Below, piece by piece: positions 15,193 to 22,081 of a stretch of 22,081 nucleotides of DNA. Each line of letters starts with the position of its first letter. Position 1 is the first letter of the stretch. The notes beneath the pieces are model-generated. The model was not told the origin of the DNA. It did no database searches and was given only the letters and a program-made list of their open reading frames with translations. Both the position numbers and the translations under genes were made by a program. This stretch comes from JBBIND01 sp037444075 (GTDB lineage: Bacteria > Acidobacteriota > Terriglobia > Bryobacterales > Bryobacteraceae): NCBI GenBank assembly GCA_037444075.1, contig JBBIND010000071.1, positions 1 through 22,081 of the forward strand, given 5' to 3'.

Positions 15193-15259
15193 ATCGACGT
15201 AACCCTCGTGCGGAACGGGGAATGAGGTGGACAGTAAACAGCAGAGGAGTCTGATCACA

Positions 15260-18256
15260 ATGTTGCTTAAGCGCCTGAATCTTATTGTTGCCCTGCTGGC
15301 TGTGGCGATGCTTGCCTCGGGCCAAGGCTTAGTGACGACGGCTTCCAAGGATGACTGGGAAGAAGTCAATTTCGAATTCAATTCGGCCATACTTTCCGAT
15401 GGCTACCCCAGCCTGTTGAGGCTGGCTGAGTTGTTGTCTCAAAATCCAGGCTACAAGGTGACCTTGGAAGGAAATACGGATTGGATTGGCTCCCACGGCT
15501 ATAACGACAAGCTGGCTCTGAGACGAGCGGAGACCGTGAAGAGCTTTCTCGTAAAATACGGCGCCAAGCCGGATCAAGTGCAAACGGCCGCCCAAGGTAA
15601 GCGCAACCCAAAAGTTGACAATAAGACAGTTGAGGGACGCTTCATGAACCGGCGCGTGGCGATGGTTGTCACCGATGCCGAAGGGCGCCGCGTGGGCGCC
15701 GGTGGCGTGGGTGACGCCATCAAGGCGCTGGAAAAGCTGGCGGCCAAGCAGGAGGAGTGCTGCAACGCCATCCTGCGGCGTCTGGACAAGCTCGATGAAA
15801 TCCTGACGGCTATCAAGGAGTTGCGCGGTGAGAACGCCCAACTTCGCAAAGACCTGGATCAGCTTCGTGCGGCCGGCGCGGGCTTGAAGAAGGAAGTCGA
15901 GGCGCTTCCGCGGACACCGTCGCCGACCGCTGAACAACTGGCTGAGATTACCGGGAAAGCGGCCGAGGCTGCCGTGGCGAAGTATCAGCAGCCGCGGTTC
16001 TCGCTGCTCGGCGTGAATATCGGCGCCGATGACAGCGGCGACCTGACCTTTACCGGCAGCGGGCGCTACTTCGCTCCATTCCGGGAGAACTTCGCGCTTC
16101 AGGCTCAGGCCGAGTACCTGTCTTTCCACGGCCGCAAGGAAGGGCAGTTCGACATCGGTTTGGTCAACCGTTACAAGAACTTCCAGATGGGGTTGTTCAG
16201 CAGCTTCAAGAACATCAGCCTCAGCGAATACCAGAAGAGCGGGACGTTGGGCCAGGCTTCGCTCACGGCGGACTATCTGTTCGGCCGGGGTAAAGTGGGT
16301 CTGTTCGGCTCTAGGGGCTTCCTGGACAACGTGTTGATCGACACCCGCCTGATTCGCCGCAACATCATCGAGGAGACTTACCTGCGGACGGTGGATCAAA
16401 TCGGCGCCAGCGGTACTGTGGCTTTGGCTGGCAGGGCTTGGGCGGAAGGCAACATCGGCTATCTGAAGAGCCGGGCCCATACTGACCGTCCGGGCGGAAC
16501 CCTGCGGTTGGTGTTCCCGTTCAGTCAGCGTTGGGCGTTCACGGTGGAAGGCGGCGTCAACGAAACGCTGCTAGGCCCCGACAACACCGGCCGGGTGGTG
16601 GCAGGCCTCCGCTTTGGCAACTTCATCCAACCCAAGGATTTCGTGGCCATGCCGCATCCGGTTCCCGTGGATATCCCACGCGTCCGGTATGAGTTGCTGA
16701 CGCGCACCGTGCGCACGGGCAATGACGCTCCGGTGGCAGACGCCGGACCGGATCAGATCGGCGTGGCAGCCGGCTCGATCCGGCTCGACGGCTCGGCCAG
16801 CTTCGATCCGGACGGCGATCCGATCACCTTCCAGTGGTCGCAAATCGCGGGCCCGGCGGTCTCCCTCACCGGCATGACTCAGGCAGTGGCCACCTTCACG
16901 GCGGCTGAGGGCCAAAGCTACAGCTTCCGCCTGCTGGTCAGGGACAACCAAGGGGCGCAATCGCTGGCTCGCGTGACCGTAACCACGCGCTCGGTTCCCG
17001 AAGTCCGCATTCTCAGCTTCGGCGCTTCGCCGGACGTGATTGAAACCGGCCAGAGCAGCACGCTGACCTGGCAGGTGGAGAATGCCGATACGGTGACCAT
17101 CAGCGGCGGCGTGGGGAGTGTCCACGCGCGCTCCGGCTCGGCCCGGGTGACGCCGGCTGATTCCACGGTGTACGTGCTGACCGCCCGCAACCGCGGAGGA
17201 GAGGCTACGGCTCAGGCTGTTGTGACTGTGCAGCGGCCCATGGTGAGCCTCGTGCGGTGCCAGGTGACCCCGGCCAACATCGTTTCCGGTGAAGCAGCGA
17301 CTTTGGCCTGGGAATCCAGGAACGCTGACCAGGTTACTTTGAGCGGCGTTGGCCCGGTCGCCCTGACCGGATCCCACACGGTGTCGCCGACTACTAACAC
17401 CACTTACACCATCACGGCACGCAACCGGTTCGGTGAGATTAGCTGCCCGCTGACGGTTCAGGTTTCCAGAGGTTCGGTGCCCAGGATTCTGTCCTTTACG
17501 GCCTCGCCGATAGAGATCCTGGCAGGCGAAACGTCCGGCCTGAGCTGGTTGGTGGAGGGCGCCGATGAGGTGACCGTCTCCACTCTGGGCAAGGTCGCCG
17601 AGCGCGGCAACTCCACGGTGCAGCCGTCCAACACGACCACTTATACCTTGGTTGCCAAGAACCGCTTTGGTGAAATCTCGGCTACGGCTACGGTGACAGT
17701 GATTCAGCCCGTCCGGATTCTGAGTTTCACCGCCTCGCCGAACCCGGTGGCCAGGCCGAACGATCCGTTCGTCCTGTCCTGGACTACCGAAAACGCGGTG
17801 GAAGTCGCAATCTCCCAGGGGCTCGGACCGCGTCCGCACAACGGCTCGGTGACTTTGCGAGCCGCTGCTGAGACGACGTACATCCTGACGGCCATCGGGC
17901 GCCGCAACCAGGCGACCGCCACGGTCACGGTTCGGATCAGCCAGATAGCGCCGCCTCCTGCGGCCAACCGGGCGCCGGTAGCCAATGCCGGCAACGGTTT
18001 CTACACAGCATTCCGGGATACTCACCTGGACGGTTCGTCCAGCATCGACCCGGATGGTGACACGTTGACCTACCAGTGGCGCACCGTCGTAGGCGTCGCC
18101 ACAATCGCCAACCCGAATGCGGCACGCACGGCTGTGAGGCTGGAGCGGGCTGACTACGGGAACTTCCTTTTCGAACTGACGGTGTCGGACCCGAGCGGGG
18201 CGAGCAGCACCTCCCGGGTGATCGTCCGGCTCGTGGAAAACCAACCAACGCTATAG
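15260..18256 (+). CDS. Large envelope protein: OmpA domain, coiled coil, barrel-like region, PKD and Ig-like repeats
   Basis: A 998-aa exported protein. I start it at ATG 15260 because GAGGAG lies 10 bases upstream and a signal peptide follows (LLKRLNLIVALLAVAMLASG); a GTG at 15227 would only lengthen the N-terminus. Domains in order: an OmpA-type peptidoglycan-binding domain (about 36-138) with GNTDWIG (D74) and NRR (N130-R131-R132), the residues that hold diaminopimelate; a coiled coil (about 174-215); a region of amphipathic strands (about 245-470) like a small barrel or sandwich; a PKD domain (488-580, VADAGPDQ and DPDGDPITFQW); four Ig-like repeats of about 79 residues starting near 582, 661, 740 and 818; and a final PKD-like domain (903-998). 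The likely role is linking peptidoglycan to the outer surface. OmpA domains are more often C-terminal, so the order is unusual. A strong terminator follows. Confidence 0.85.
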   Translation: MLLKRLNLIVALLAVAMLASGQGLVTTASKDDWEEVNFEFNSAILSDGYPSLLRLAELLSQNPGYKVTLEGNTDWIGSHGYNDKLALRRAETVKSFLVKYGAKPDQVQTAAQGKRNPKVDNKTVEGRFMNRRVAMVVTDAEGRRVGAGGVGDAIKALEKLAAKQEECCNAILRRLDKLDEILTAIKELRGENAQLRKDLDQLRAAGAGLKKEVEALPRTPSPTAEQLAEITGKAAEAAVAKYQQPRFSLLGVNIGADDSGDLTFTGSGRYFAPFRENFALQAQAEYLSFHGRKEGQFDIGLVNRYKNFQMGLFSSFKNISLSEYQKSGTLGQASLTADYLFGRGKVGLFGSRGFLDNVLIDTRLIRRNIIEETYLRTVDQIGASGTVALAGRAWAEGNIGYLKSRAHTDRPGGTLRLVFPFSQRWAFTVEGGVNETLLGPDNTGRVVAGLRFGNFIQPKDFVAMPHPVPVDIPRVRYELLTRTVRTGNDAPVADAGPDQIGVAAGSIRLDGSASFDPDGDPITFQWSQIAGPAVSLTGMTQAVATFTAAEGQSYSFRLLVRDNQGAQSLARVTVTTRSVPEVRILSFGASPDVIETGQSSTLTWQVENADTVTISGGVGSVHARSGSARVTPADSTVYVLTARNRGGEATAQAVVTVQRPMVSLVRCQVTPANIVSGEAATLAWESRNADQVTLSGVGPVALTGSHTVSPTTNTTYTITARNRFGEISCPLTVQVSRGSVPRILSFTASPIEILAGETSGLSWLVEGADEVTVSTLGKVAERGNSTVQPSNTTTYTLVAKNRFGEISATATVTVIQPVRILSFTASPNPVARPNDPFVLSWTTENAVEVAISQGLGPRPHNGSVTLRAAAETTYILTAIGRRNQATATVTVRISQIAPPPAANRAPVANAGNGFYTAFRDTHLDGSSSIDPDGDTLTYQWRTVVGVATIANPNAARTAVRLERADYGNFLFELTVSDPSGASSTSRVIVRLVENQPTL
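17003..17950 (+). repeat. Four tandem Ig-like protein repeats within the OmpA/PKD gene
   Basis: Repeat units begin at about 17003, 17240, 17477 and 17711 (237, 237 and 234 bases). Each starts with a strand like VRILSFTASP, has a central LxW strand, and ends with TTYTLTAxNRFGE followed by a Val/Thr-rich strand. Units 2 and 3 share NRFGEIS. DNA-level identity is limited by eye, so the duplications are old or the codons have drifted. Confidence 0.75.
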
Positions 18257-18280
18257 GAGGCATTACGGCAAGTACCTTTA

Positions 18281-18309
18281 GCGGGCGGCTTCGGCCGCCC
18301 GCTTTTTTT
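18281..18309 (+). terminator. Strong intrinsic terminator
   Basis: A perfect 9-bp stem (GCGGGCGGC with GCCGCCCGC) around a TTCG tetraloop is followed by seven T residues (18303-18309). It lies 25 bases after the stop of the OmpA/PKD gene. On the other strand no U-tract follows the hairpin, so it acts only on plus-strand transcripts. The remaining gap to 18452 shows no gene; it holds a small ACTTAGTAAGT inverted repeat of unknown meaning. Confidence 0.95.
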
Positions 18310-18452
18310 GTTGGTGAATATCTAACACACGCGTTTTCAGGTAACAAACATGGCTACCGGGCTGATGGGCTGGCCGGGCGGCATCGAGTGTCCGCAATGA
18401 TGATCGTGAAGTCCTACTTAGTAAGTAATCTTAAGTCAGTTCCAGACTCAAG

Positions 18453-19280
18453 TTAGCTGGCTTGCAGACGCATGACAACGATCTCGCGCCTGGCTCGATG
18501 GATCCCGTAGAGAATCCCCGGCTCGGCGGGGTCACGGGCAATGCCTTGGCCCGGGTTTTGAGACGCAAGCGCGGCTTCGAAGACGAGACTCGAGCCGCCC
18601 TTGGGTAGACTGACGAAGTAAAGTTCCGGCTCGTCGTGCCCGGTGCAGCAAATCGCCCCGTCGGGCAGGAATACGCCTCCGGAGATGGAGTACTGCCCCA
18701 GCCTGGCGACTACTTCAGATGGATAAACCCACGCCTGCAACCGCCTCCACTGGGCGTCGAATTGGATGAGCGAAGTATAGCGAGCGTCACGGTTCGGCTC
18801 GCCGCCCCGCCCTCCGTAGTGGCCAAAAGTCACATACCAGTGTCCCTGGTAGTAATCCAGCCAGGTCGCCGAGCCGGCAAAGATTCCGAAGCTGTGGCTG
18901 GAGTGGTGGCGCATGGTGGCCGCGTCCCATACCTCGATGGAACTCGCCATGGGCAACTCCGGAAAATTGGAATGCGCGCAGTACAGCAGACCGTCGCGGA
19001 CCACTCCGCTGTTGAGGTGCACCAGCGGCTTTCCCCGTTCGCACTCCCAGACAGCCAGTCTTCTACCGGTGTGTTTGTCGTACTTGGCCAGGATGTGGTT
19101 GCCAATGGCGTAGAAATGCCGGTCATCCACAGCCACCGCCTGGTTAGCCTCAGGCGCCGCATATCGCTTCAGCTCCGTGCAGCGCCATTGCGGATGCTGC
19201 GCGGACGTCATGGGTTGAGCCATCAGGGGCAGACTGAGCATTGCCCGGCGCGTAGGCGGAAGGCCTGTTCTCTCCGTCAT
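18453..19280 (-). CDS. Exported protein of unknown function, propeller-like
   Basis: A 275-aa protein whose family I do not recognise. The N-terminus has an arginine pair before a short hydrophobic stretch (PPTRRAMLSLPLMAQ), a possible twin-arginine signal. The body has repeated strand pairs with aromatic and Gly/Asp turns (AVAVDDRHFYAIGNHILAKY, LYCAHSNFP, SIEVWDAAT, WYVTFGHYGG, YSISGGVFLPDGAICCTGH), which look like propeller blades in which a conserved sequence reports a value (YDKHTGRRL, VWDAATM), as in PQQ- or NHL-like repeats. No catalytic residues can be named. The ATG lacks a Shine-Dalgarno sequence, but TGG-CATAAT, an extended -10, lies 6 bases before it. It is divergent from the sulfatase and may share its regulation. 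Confidence 0.75.
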   Translation of the reverse strand: MTERTGLPPTRRAMLSLPLMAQPMTSAQHPQWRCTELKRYAAPEANQAVAVDDRHFYAIGNHILAKYDKHTGRRLAVWECERGKPLVHLNSGVVRDGLLYCAHSNFPELPMASSIEVWDAATMRHHSSHSFGIFAGSATWLDYYQGHWYVTFGHYGGRGGEPNRDARYTSLIQFDAQWRRLQAWVYPSEVVARLGQYSISGGVFLPDGAICCTGHDEPELYFVSLPKGGSSLVFEAALASQNPGQGIARDPAEPGILYGIHRARREIVVMRLQAS

Positions 19281-19286
19281 CGCTCG

Positions 19287-19292
19287 ATTATG
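19287..19292 (-). promoter_or_regulatory. Extended -10 box (TGG-CATAAT), 6 bases before a start codon (leaderless candidate)
   Basis: On the minus strand TGGCATAAT is followed by six bases (CGAGCG) and ATG. The TGn extension strengthens the -10. A TTGACT hexamer is present upstream but at 23 bases, too far for a normal -35. Confidence 0.45.
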
Positions 19293-19353
19293 CCATGGGG
19301 TTGTGCGCGCAACGCAGTCAAGCCCAGTCCTGTCAGGCGAGGCGCGGCCACTG

Positions 19354-19359
19354 TATGAT
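19354..19359 (+). promoter_or_regulatory. Candidate -10 box (TATGAT) for the sulfatase gene
   Basis: TATGAT (5 of 6 matches) would start transcription near 19366 and give a leader of about 25 nt containing GGAGG. The hexamer 17 bases upstream (TGTCAG) is a poor -35. Confidence 0.35.
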
Positions 19360-19390
19360 CAAAGGTCGCCATTATCATCCGGAGGATTTC

Positions 19391-20866
19391 ATGACTGGTC
19401 GAAGCACCCGCACGACTCGCCGTAGCTGGCTGCAATCCGCCGTTCTGGCAGGTTCGGCGCCGCTCGCGCGGGCGGCGGCGGTACAGACACGCCCACGGCG
19501 CCCCAATGTGCTCTTCATCTTCCCGGACCAGATGCGGGGCCAGGATATGGGCTGCATGGGAAACGCGGAGGTACGCACGCCGCATATCGACCGCCTGGCC
19601 TCGCAGGGTCTGCACTTCCGCAACACGCTGGCCAACTCGCCCGTCTGCTGCCCCGCTCGAGCCATGCTCATGACCGGCCAGTACTGCCACACCAATGGCA
19701 TGGTCGCCAATGACCTTCGGCTGCGCGAGTCTCACGTGACCATTGCCGAAATCCTGAGGGAACAGGGCTACCGGACGGGCTTCATTGGCAAGTGGCATTT
19801 GGACGGAGGACTGCGCATGCCCGGTTATGTGCCTCCCGGCGAACGCCGGCAGGGGTTTGAGTTCTGGGCAGCCAACGAATGCAACCACAATCACTTCAAC
19901 ACGCAGTACTTCCGCGATTCTCCCGAGCCTATTCCGATCAGGAAGTTCGAAGTTGAACCCTGGACGGACTTAAGCCTCGAGTTTCTTGAAGCCTCCCGGA
20001 AGGACAACCGGCCTTTCTTCCTCAACATCTTCATGGGACCTCCGCATGACCCTTATGCCGCGCCCGAAGAGTACATGAAGATGTATGATCCGGAGAAGAT
20101 CACCCTCCGTCCAAACTGGAAAGAAACCGGCAAAGTGCCCGGACGAAGGGACATCGCCGCCTACTACGCTGCCATCACGGCGATAGACGACCAGGTCGGA
20201 CGGCTGATGAAATCGCTCGAGGATTTCGGTATGGCGGAGGACACTATTGTTCTGTTTTCCTCCGACCATGGCGATATGCTTGGCTCTCACGGCATGCGCC
20301 TCAAGCGGAAGCCCCACGAGGAGTCCGTCCTGGTTCCGGGCATCCTGCGTTACCCGCGCCACGTCCGCCCCGGCAGGCAATCGAGCGCCCTGTTCTCACA
20401 CATCGACTTTCCGCCCACCCTGCTTTCGCTCTGCGGCGTGGCTGTGCCCAAGAACATGCAAGGCGCCGATTTCGCTCCACTCATTCTCGGCAAGTCCAAC
20501 CGGTCACCGGATTCGGCTTTCTTCCAGATCTTCGGCCCGTACGCCCCGGACAGCGTCACTGAAGGCTGGCGAGGTGTCCGGACCGGGCGCTACATGTACG
20601 CCCGTCACGAATCCAAACCGTGGGTTTTGTACGATCTGGAAAAGGACCCGTACGAGCTGAACAACCTGGCCCATGACACCGCCGCCGCTTCTCTGCGGGA
20701 GGACTTGGACAGACGCCTGCAAGGATGGATGCGCCGCACCGGCGATTCCTGGAAATACAATTGGACCTACCCTGTGGAGGAGAACGGCCGCCTTTATCGC
20801 CACCGGATGTTCTATACGGTGGATGAGTATCTCACCTGGGCCAAAGAAAACCCGGAGGGATCTTAG
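19391..20866 (+). CDS. Tat-exported type I sulfatase (formylglycine-dependent)
   Basis: A 491-aa sulfatase of the alkaline phosphatase superfamily. The start is ATG 19391, chosen because GGAGG sits 6 bases upstream and a twin-arginine signal follows (RTTRRSWLQSAVLAG, 7-21); the frame is open further upstream but without support. The active-site motif is C86-CPAR, in which Cys86 should be converted to formylglycine. Metal and substrate residues are visible: D46 (FIFPDQMRG), K134 and H136 (GKWHLDG), H219 (GPPHDPY), and D292-H293 (SSDHGDMLGSHG). The C-terminus (YDLEKDPYELNNLA) is the standard sulfatase closing segment. It removes sulfate esters from carbohydrate or other substrates; the target is unknown. 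Tat export fits maturation of the cysteine in the cytoplasm before folding. It converges on a glycosidase gene, suggesting work on sulfated glycans. Confidence 0.96.
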   Translation: MTGRSTRTTRRSWLQSAVLAGSAPLARAAAVQTRPRRPNVLFIFPDQMRGQDMGCMGNAEVRTPHIDRLASQGLHFRNTLANSPVCCPARAMLMTGQYCHTNGMVANDLRLRESHVTIAEILREQGYRTGFIGKWHLDGGLRMPGYVPPGERRQGFEFWAANECNHNHFNTQYFRDSPEPIPIRKFEVEPWTDLSLEFLEASRKDNRPFFLNIFMGPPHDPYAAPEEYMKMYDPEKITLRPNWKETGKVPGRRDIAAYYAAITAIDDQVGRLMKSLEDFGMAEDTIVLFSSDHGDMLGSHGMRLKRKPHEESVLVPGILRYPRHVRPGRQSSALFSHIDFPPTLLSLCGVAVPKNMQGADFAPLILGKSNRSPDSAFFQIFGPYAPDSVTEGWRGVRTGRYMYARHESKPWVLYDLEKDPYELNNLAHDTAAASLREDLDRRLQGWMRRTGDSWKYNWTYPVEENGRLYRHRMFYTVDEYLTWAKENPEGS

Positions 20867-20993
20867 CCGCAGATACCCTGTGAGGCCGGGGATGCCTTCG
20901 TCGGTTTGAGGCCGGAATCCTGCAGTGGGTTGCCAGAAAGTCCGATGGTTACTTCCAGGGAACGCGGGTTTACCGGGTTCGGTTAGCGTTGTT

Positions 20994-22010
20994 CTACGGC
21001 ACGGCCAGGTCTACGTCGTAGCGGACGATATGCGAGTGGGCGCCATGCCGCATGGAGATTCCCCACCGGATGCCTCGGCCGAATTTCGTGTTCTCGAACG
21101 CGTCGGGCCGGAAAGCTCCTGGAGCCCTGGGAAAGTCTTCGGGGAGTGTGCCGACTCTCTCGAAACGAAGGCCGTCCGGAGCATATTGCGTGGTTCGCGC
21201 CTGAGGACCCGTGTCGGACACCAGCGCCGCCACTCCGCTGCGGTGTGGCCAGACCAGCACTTCGTGCCCGCTATCCAGGACCGGGTTGTCCGGATGTTTG
21301 ACGTAGGGTCCCTCCGGCCTTACTGCCATGGCGACTCCCATCCTGGTACGCCGCGGTCCGGCCGGGCCGTCAGCGAGGGACCGGCCCTTGAAATACAGCC
21401 AGTACTTCCCGTCACGGACAATCAGGCAGGCGTCGTCGACCCGATAGCTGTCGAACTGTTCGGCGAGGTTGCTGGTGGTCAGAACCGGGTTGGTCTTCGC
21501 GCGGACAAACGGACCCTCAGGGGAGTCGCTGACCGCCAACCCGATGGCCGTGCGATCATTCGTCGAGTTGTTTTCGAAGACACCGTCGTCCCGGCCCGGC
21601 GTCGGCGCCACTGCCGTGTAGAACAGATAGTACCTGCCGCCGGCCACGAGGATGTTCGGCGTGAAGACGCCGTGGGAATCGAATTCGTTGTCAGCTCCTA
21701 TGCCAAGCGCTTTTCCCCGCTCGTCCCACGTTCGTCCGTCGCGGCTCGACGCGAACCACACCTCGCCGGCGTAGCCGGAAGGGTACAACGCGGGCTTATG
21801 GCGGTGCTCAACCCGCGTGTACCAAACGTAATAGGCGCCGCCTGCTTGGATCACGTCACTTGGGTCGCGGCGGCAAACGCCCTGTTCAAGTCCAAGCCCC
21901 TGCGCTTCGCTGAAGCGGAACACCGGCGCCTGGAGTTCACCGTGCGGCGCGGGCGAAGCCAAAGCGACCAGGCTCGCAAACAAACCAACGGGCAGTCTCA
22001 TGGCGTCCAT
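20994..22010 (-). CDS. Secreted GH43/GH117-like glycosidase (five-bladed propeller)
   Basis: About 338 aa from ATG 22010; ATG 22001 (MRLPVGLFASLVALASPAP) is equally possible and gives a cleaner signal peptide. A TTG at 22037 keeps the frame open but has no ribosome binding site. The body follows the five-bladed propeller layout of GH43/GH117-type enzymes: RRDPSDVI with acidic residues at 49 and 52, YYVWYT, DSHGVFTPNIL (111-121), YYLFYTA, VDDACLI with D192-D193, YWLYFKG, and SGHEVLVWPH with E250. The DPSDVI...YYVWYT pattern recalls GH117, which cleaves anhydrogalactose- or galactose-linked algal-type oligosaccharides, but this is from memory and GH43-like or GH130-like alternatives are open. 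It is convergent with the sulfatase across a 127-base gap in which I see no clear terminator. Confidence 0.78.
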   Translation of the reverse strand: MDAMRLPVGLFASLVALASPAPHGELQAPVFRFSEAQGLGLEQGVCRRDPSDVIQAGGAYYVWYTRVEHRHKPALYPSGYAGEVWFASSRDGRTWDERGKALGIGADNEFDSHGVFTPNILVAGGRYYLFYTAVAPTPGRDDGVFENNSTNDRTAIGLAVSDSPEGPFVRAKTNPVLTTSNLAEQFDSYRVDDACLIVRDGKYWLYFKGRSLADGPAGPRRTRMGVAMAVRPEGPYVKHPDNPVLDSGHEVLVWPHRSGVAALVSDTGPQARTTQYAPDGLRFERVGTLPEDFPRAPGAFRPDAFENTKFGRGIRWGISMRHGAHSHIVRYDVDLAVP

Positions 22011-22081
22011 TCTGCATCCGTGAGTCAACCTCTTCAACGATTTGAGCTGATTCGTCCGGAGCCAGGTCTGCTGCTTTTCCG

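Noticed and set aside
16571..18244. 557-codon minus-strand frame
   Set aside because: Antisense to the PKD/Ig-like region, whose repeat structure and signatures clearly fix the coding strand.
1..22081. tRNA/rRNA genes, insertion sequences, CRISPR arrays, prophage or defence genes
   Set aside because: Looked for by eye on both strands; no cloverleaf, transposase motif, regularly spaced repeat array or phage/defence protein was found.

Overview
The window reads as chromosomal DNA of a GC-rich, diderm, environmental bacterium. The gene set points to Acidobacteriota, probably the Solibacter/Bryobacter group: a two-component pair of NtrY/NtrX type, a BamA/TamA-like barrel, Tat-exported sulfatase and aldo/keto reductase, and large secreted proteins with propeller, PKD and Ig-like domains. 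This placement is an inference from gene content, not a database match. I see no tRNA, rRNA, insertion sequence or CRISPR array. No stretch longer than about 270 bases lacks a gene.

Left half (1-9733), all on the minus strand. In transcription order: a PaaI-type thioesterase; a compact four-gene module (BamA/TamA-like outer-membrane barrel, DUF4390-like secreted protein, membrane histidine kinase, sigma-54-dependent response regulator) with junctions of 9 and 6 bases and a 19-base overlap; then gatB, a Tat-exported aldo/keto reductase, a DRG/Obg-like GTPase with a C-terminal TGS domain, and a secreted protein cut by the window edge. The four-gene module looks like an envelope sensing and assembly operon. 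A well-spaced GG-N10-GC (sigma-54-like) element lies directly before its first gene, although its position raises a problem discussed in the findings.

Middle (9784-18309), plus strand. A TATACT box is followed by about 156 nt that fold into a long rod closed by paired ends, a candidate non-coding RNA (6S-like by shape only). Three large exported proteins follow: a seven-motif beta-propeller fused to a PHP/DUF3604-type metal-hydrolase domain (982 aa), a clan-A-like glycoside hydrolase (716 aa), and a 998-aa envelope protein with OmpA domain, coiled coil, barrel-like region, PKD, four Ig-like repeats and PKD. A strong intrinsic terminator closes this block.

Right end (18453-22081). An unrecognised protein with an N-terminal arginine pair is divergent from a Tat-exported sulfatase, which converges on a GH43/GH117-like glycosidase. 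With the clan-A hydrolase this suggests extracellular breakdown of (possibly sulfated) polysaccharides.

Three genes (gatB, the thioesterase and the 18453-19280 gene) have an NATAAT box only 6-7 bases before the start codon and no Shine-Dalgarno sequence, the pattern expected of leaderless transcripts. The strongest leads are the structured RNA, the leaderless pattern, the envelope module with its sigma-54-like site, and the two unusual multidomain secreted proteins.
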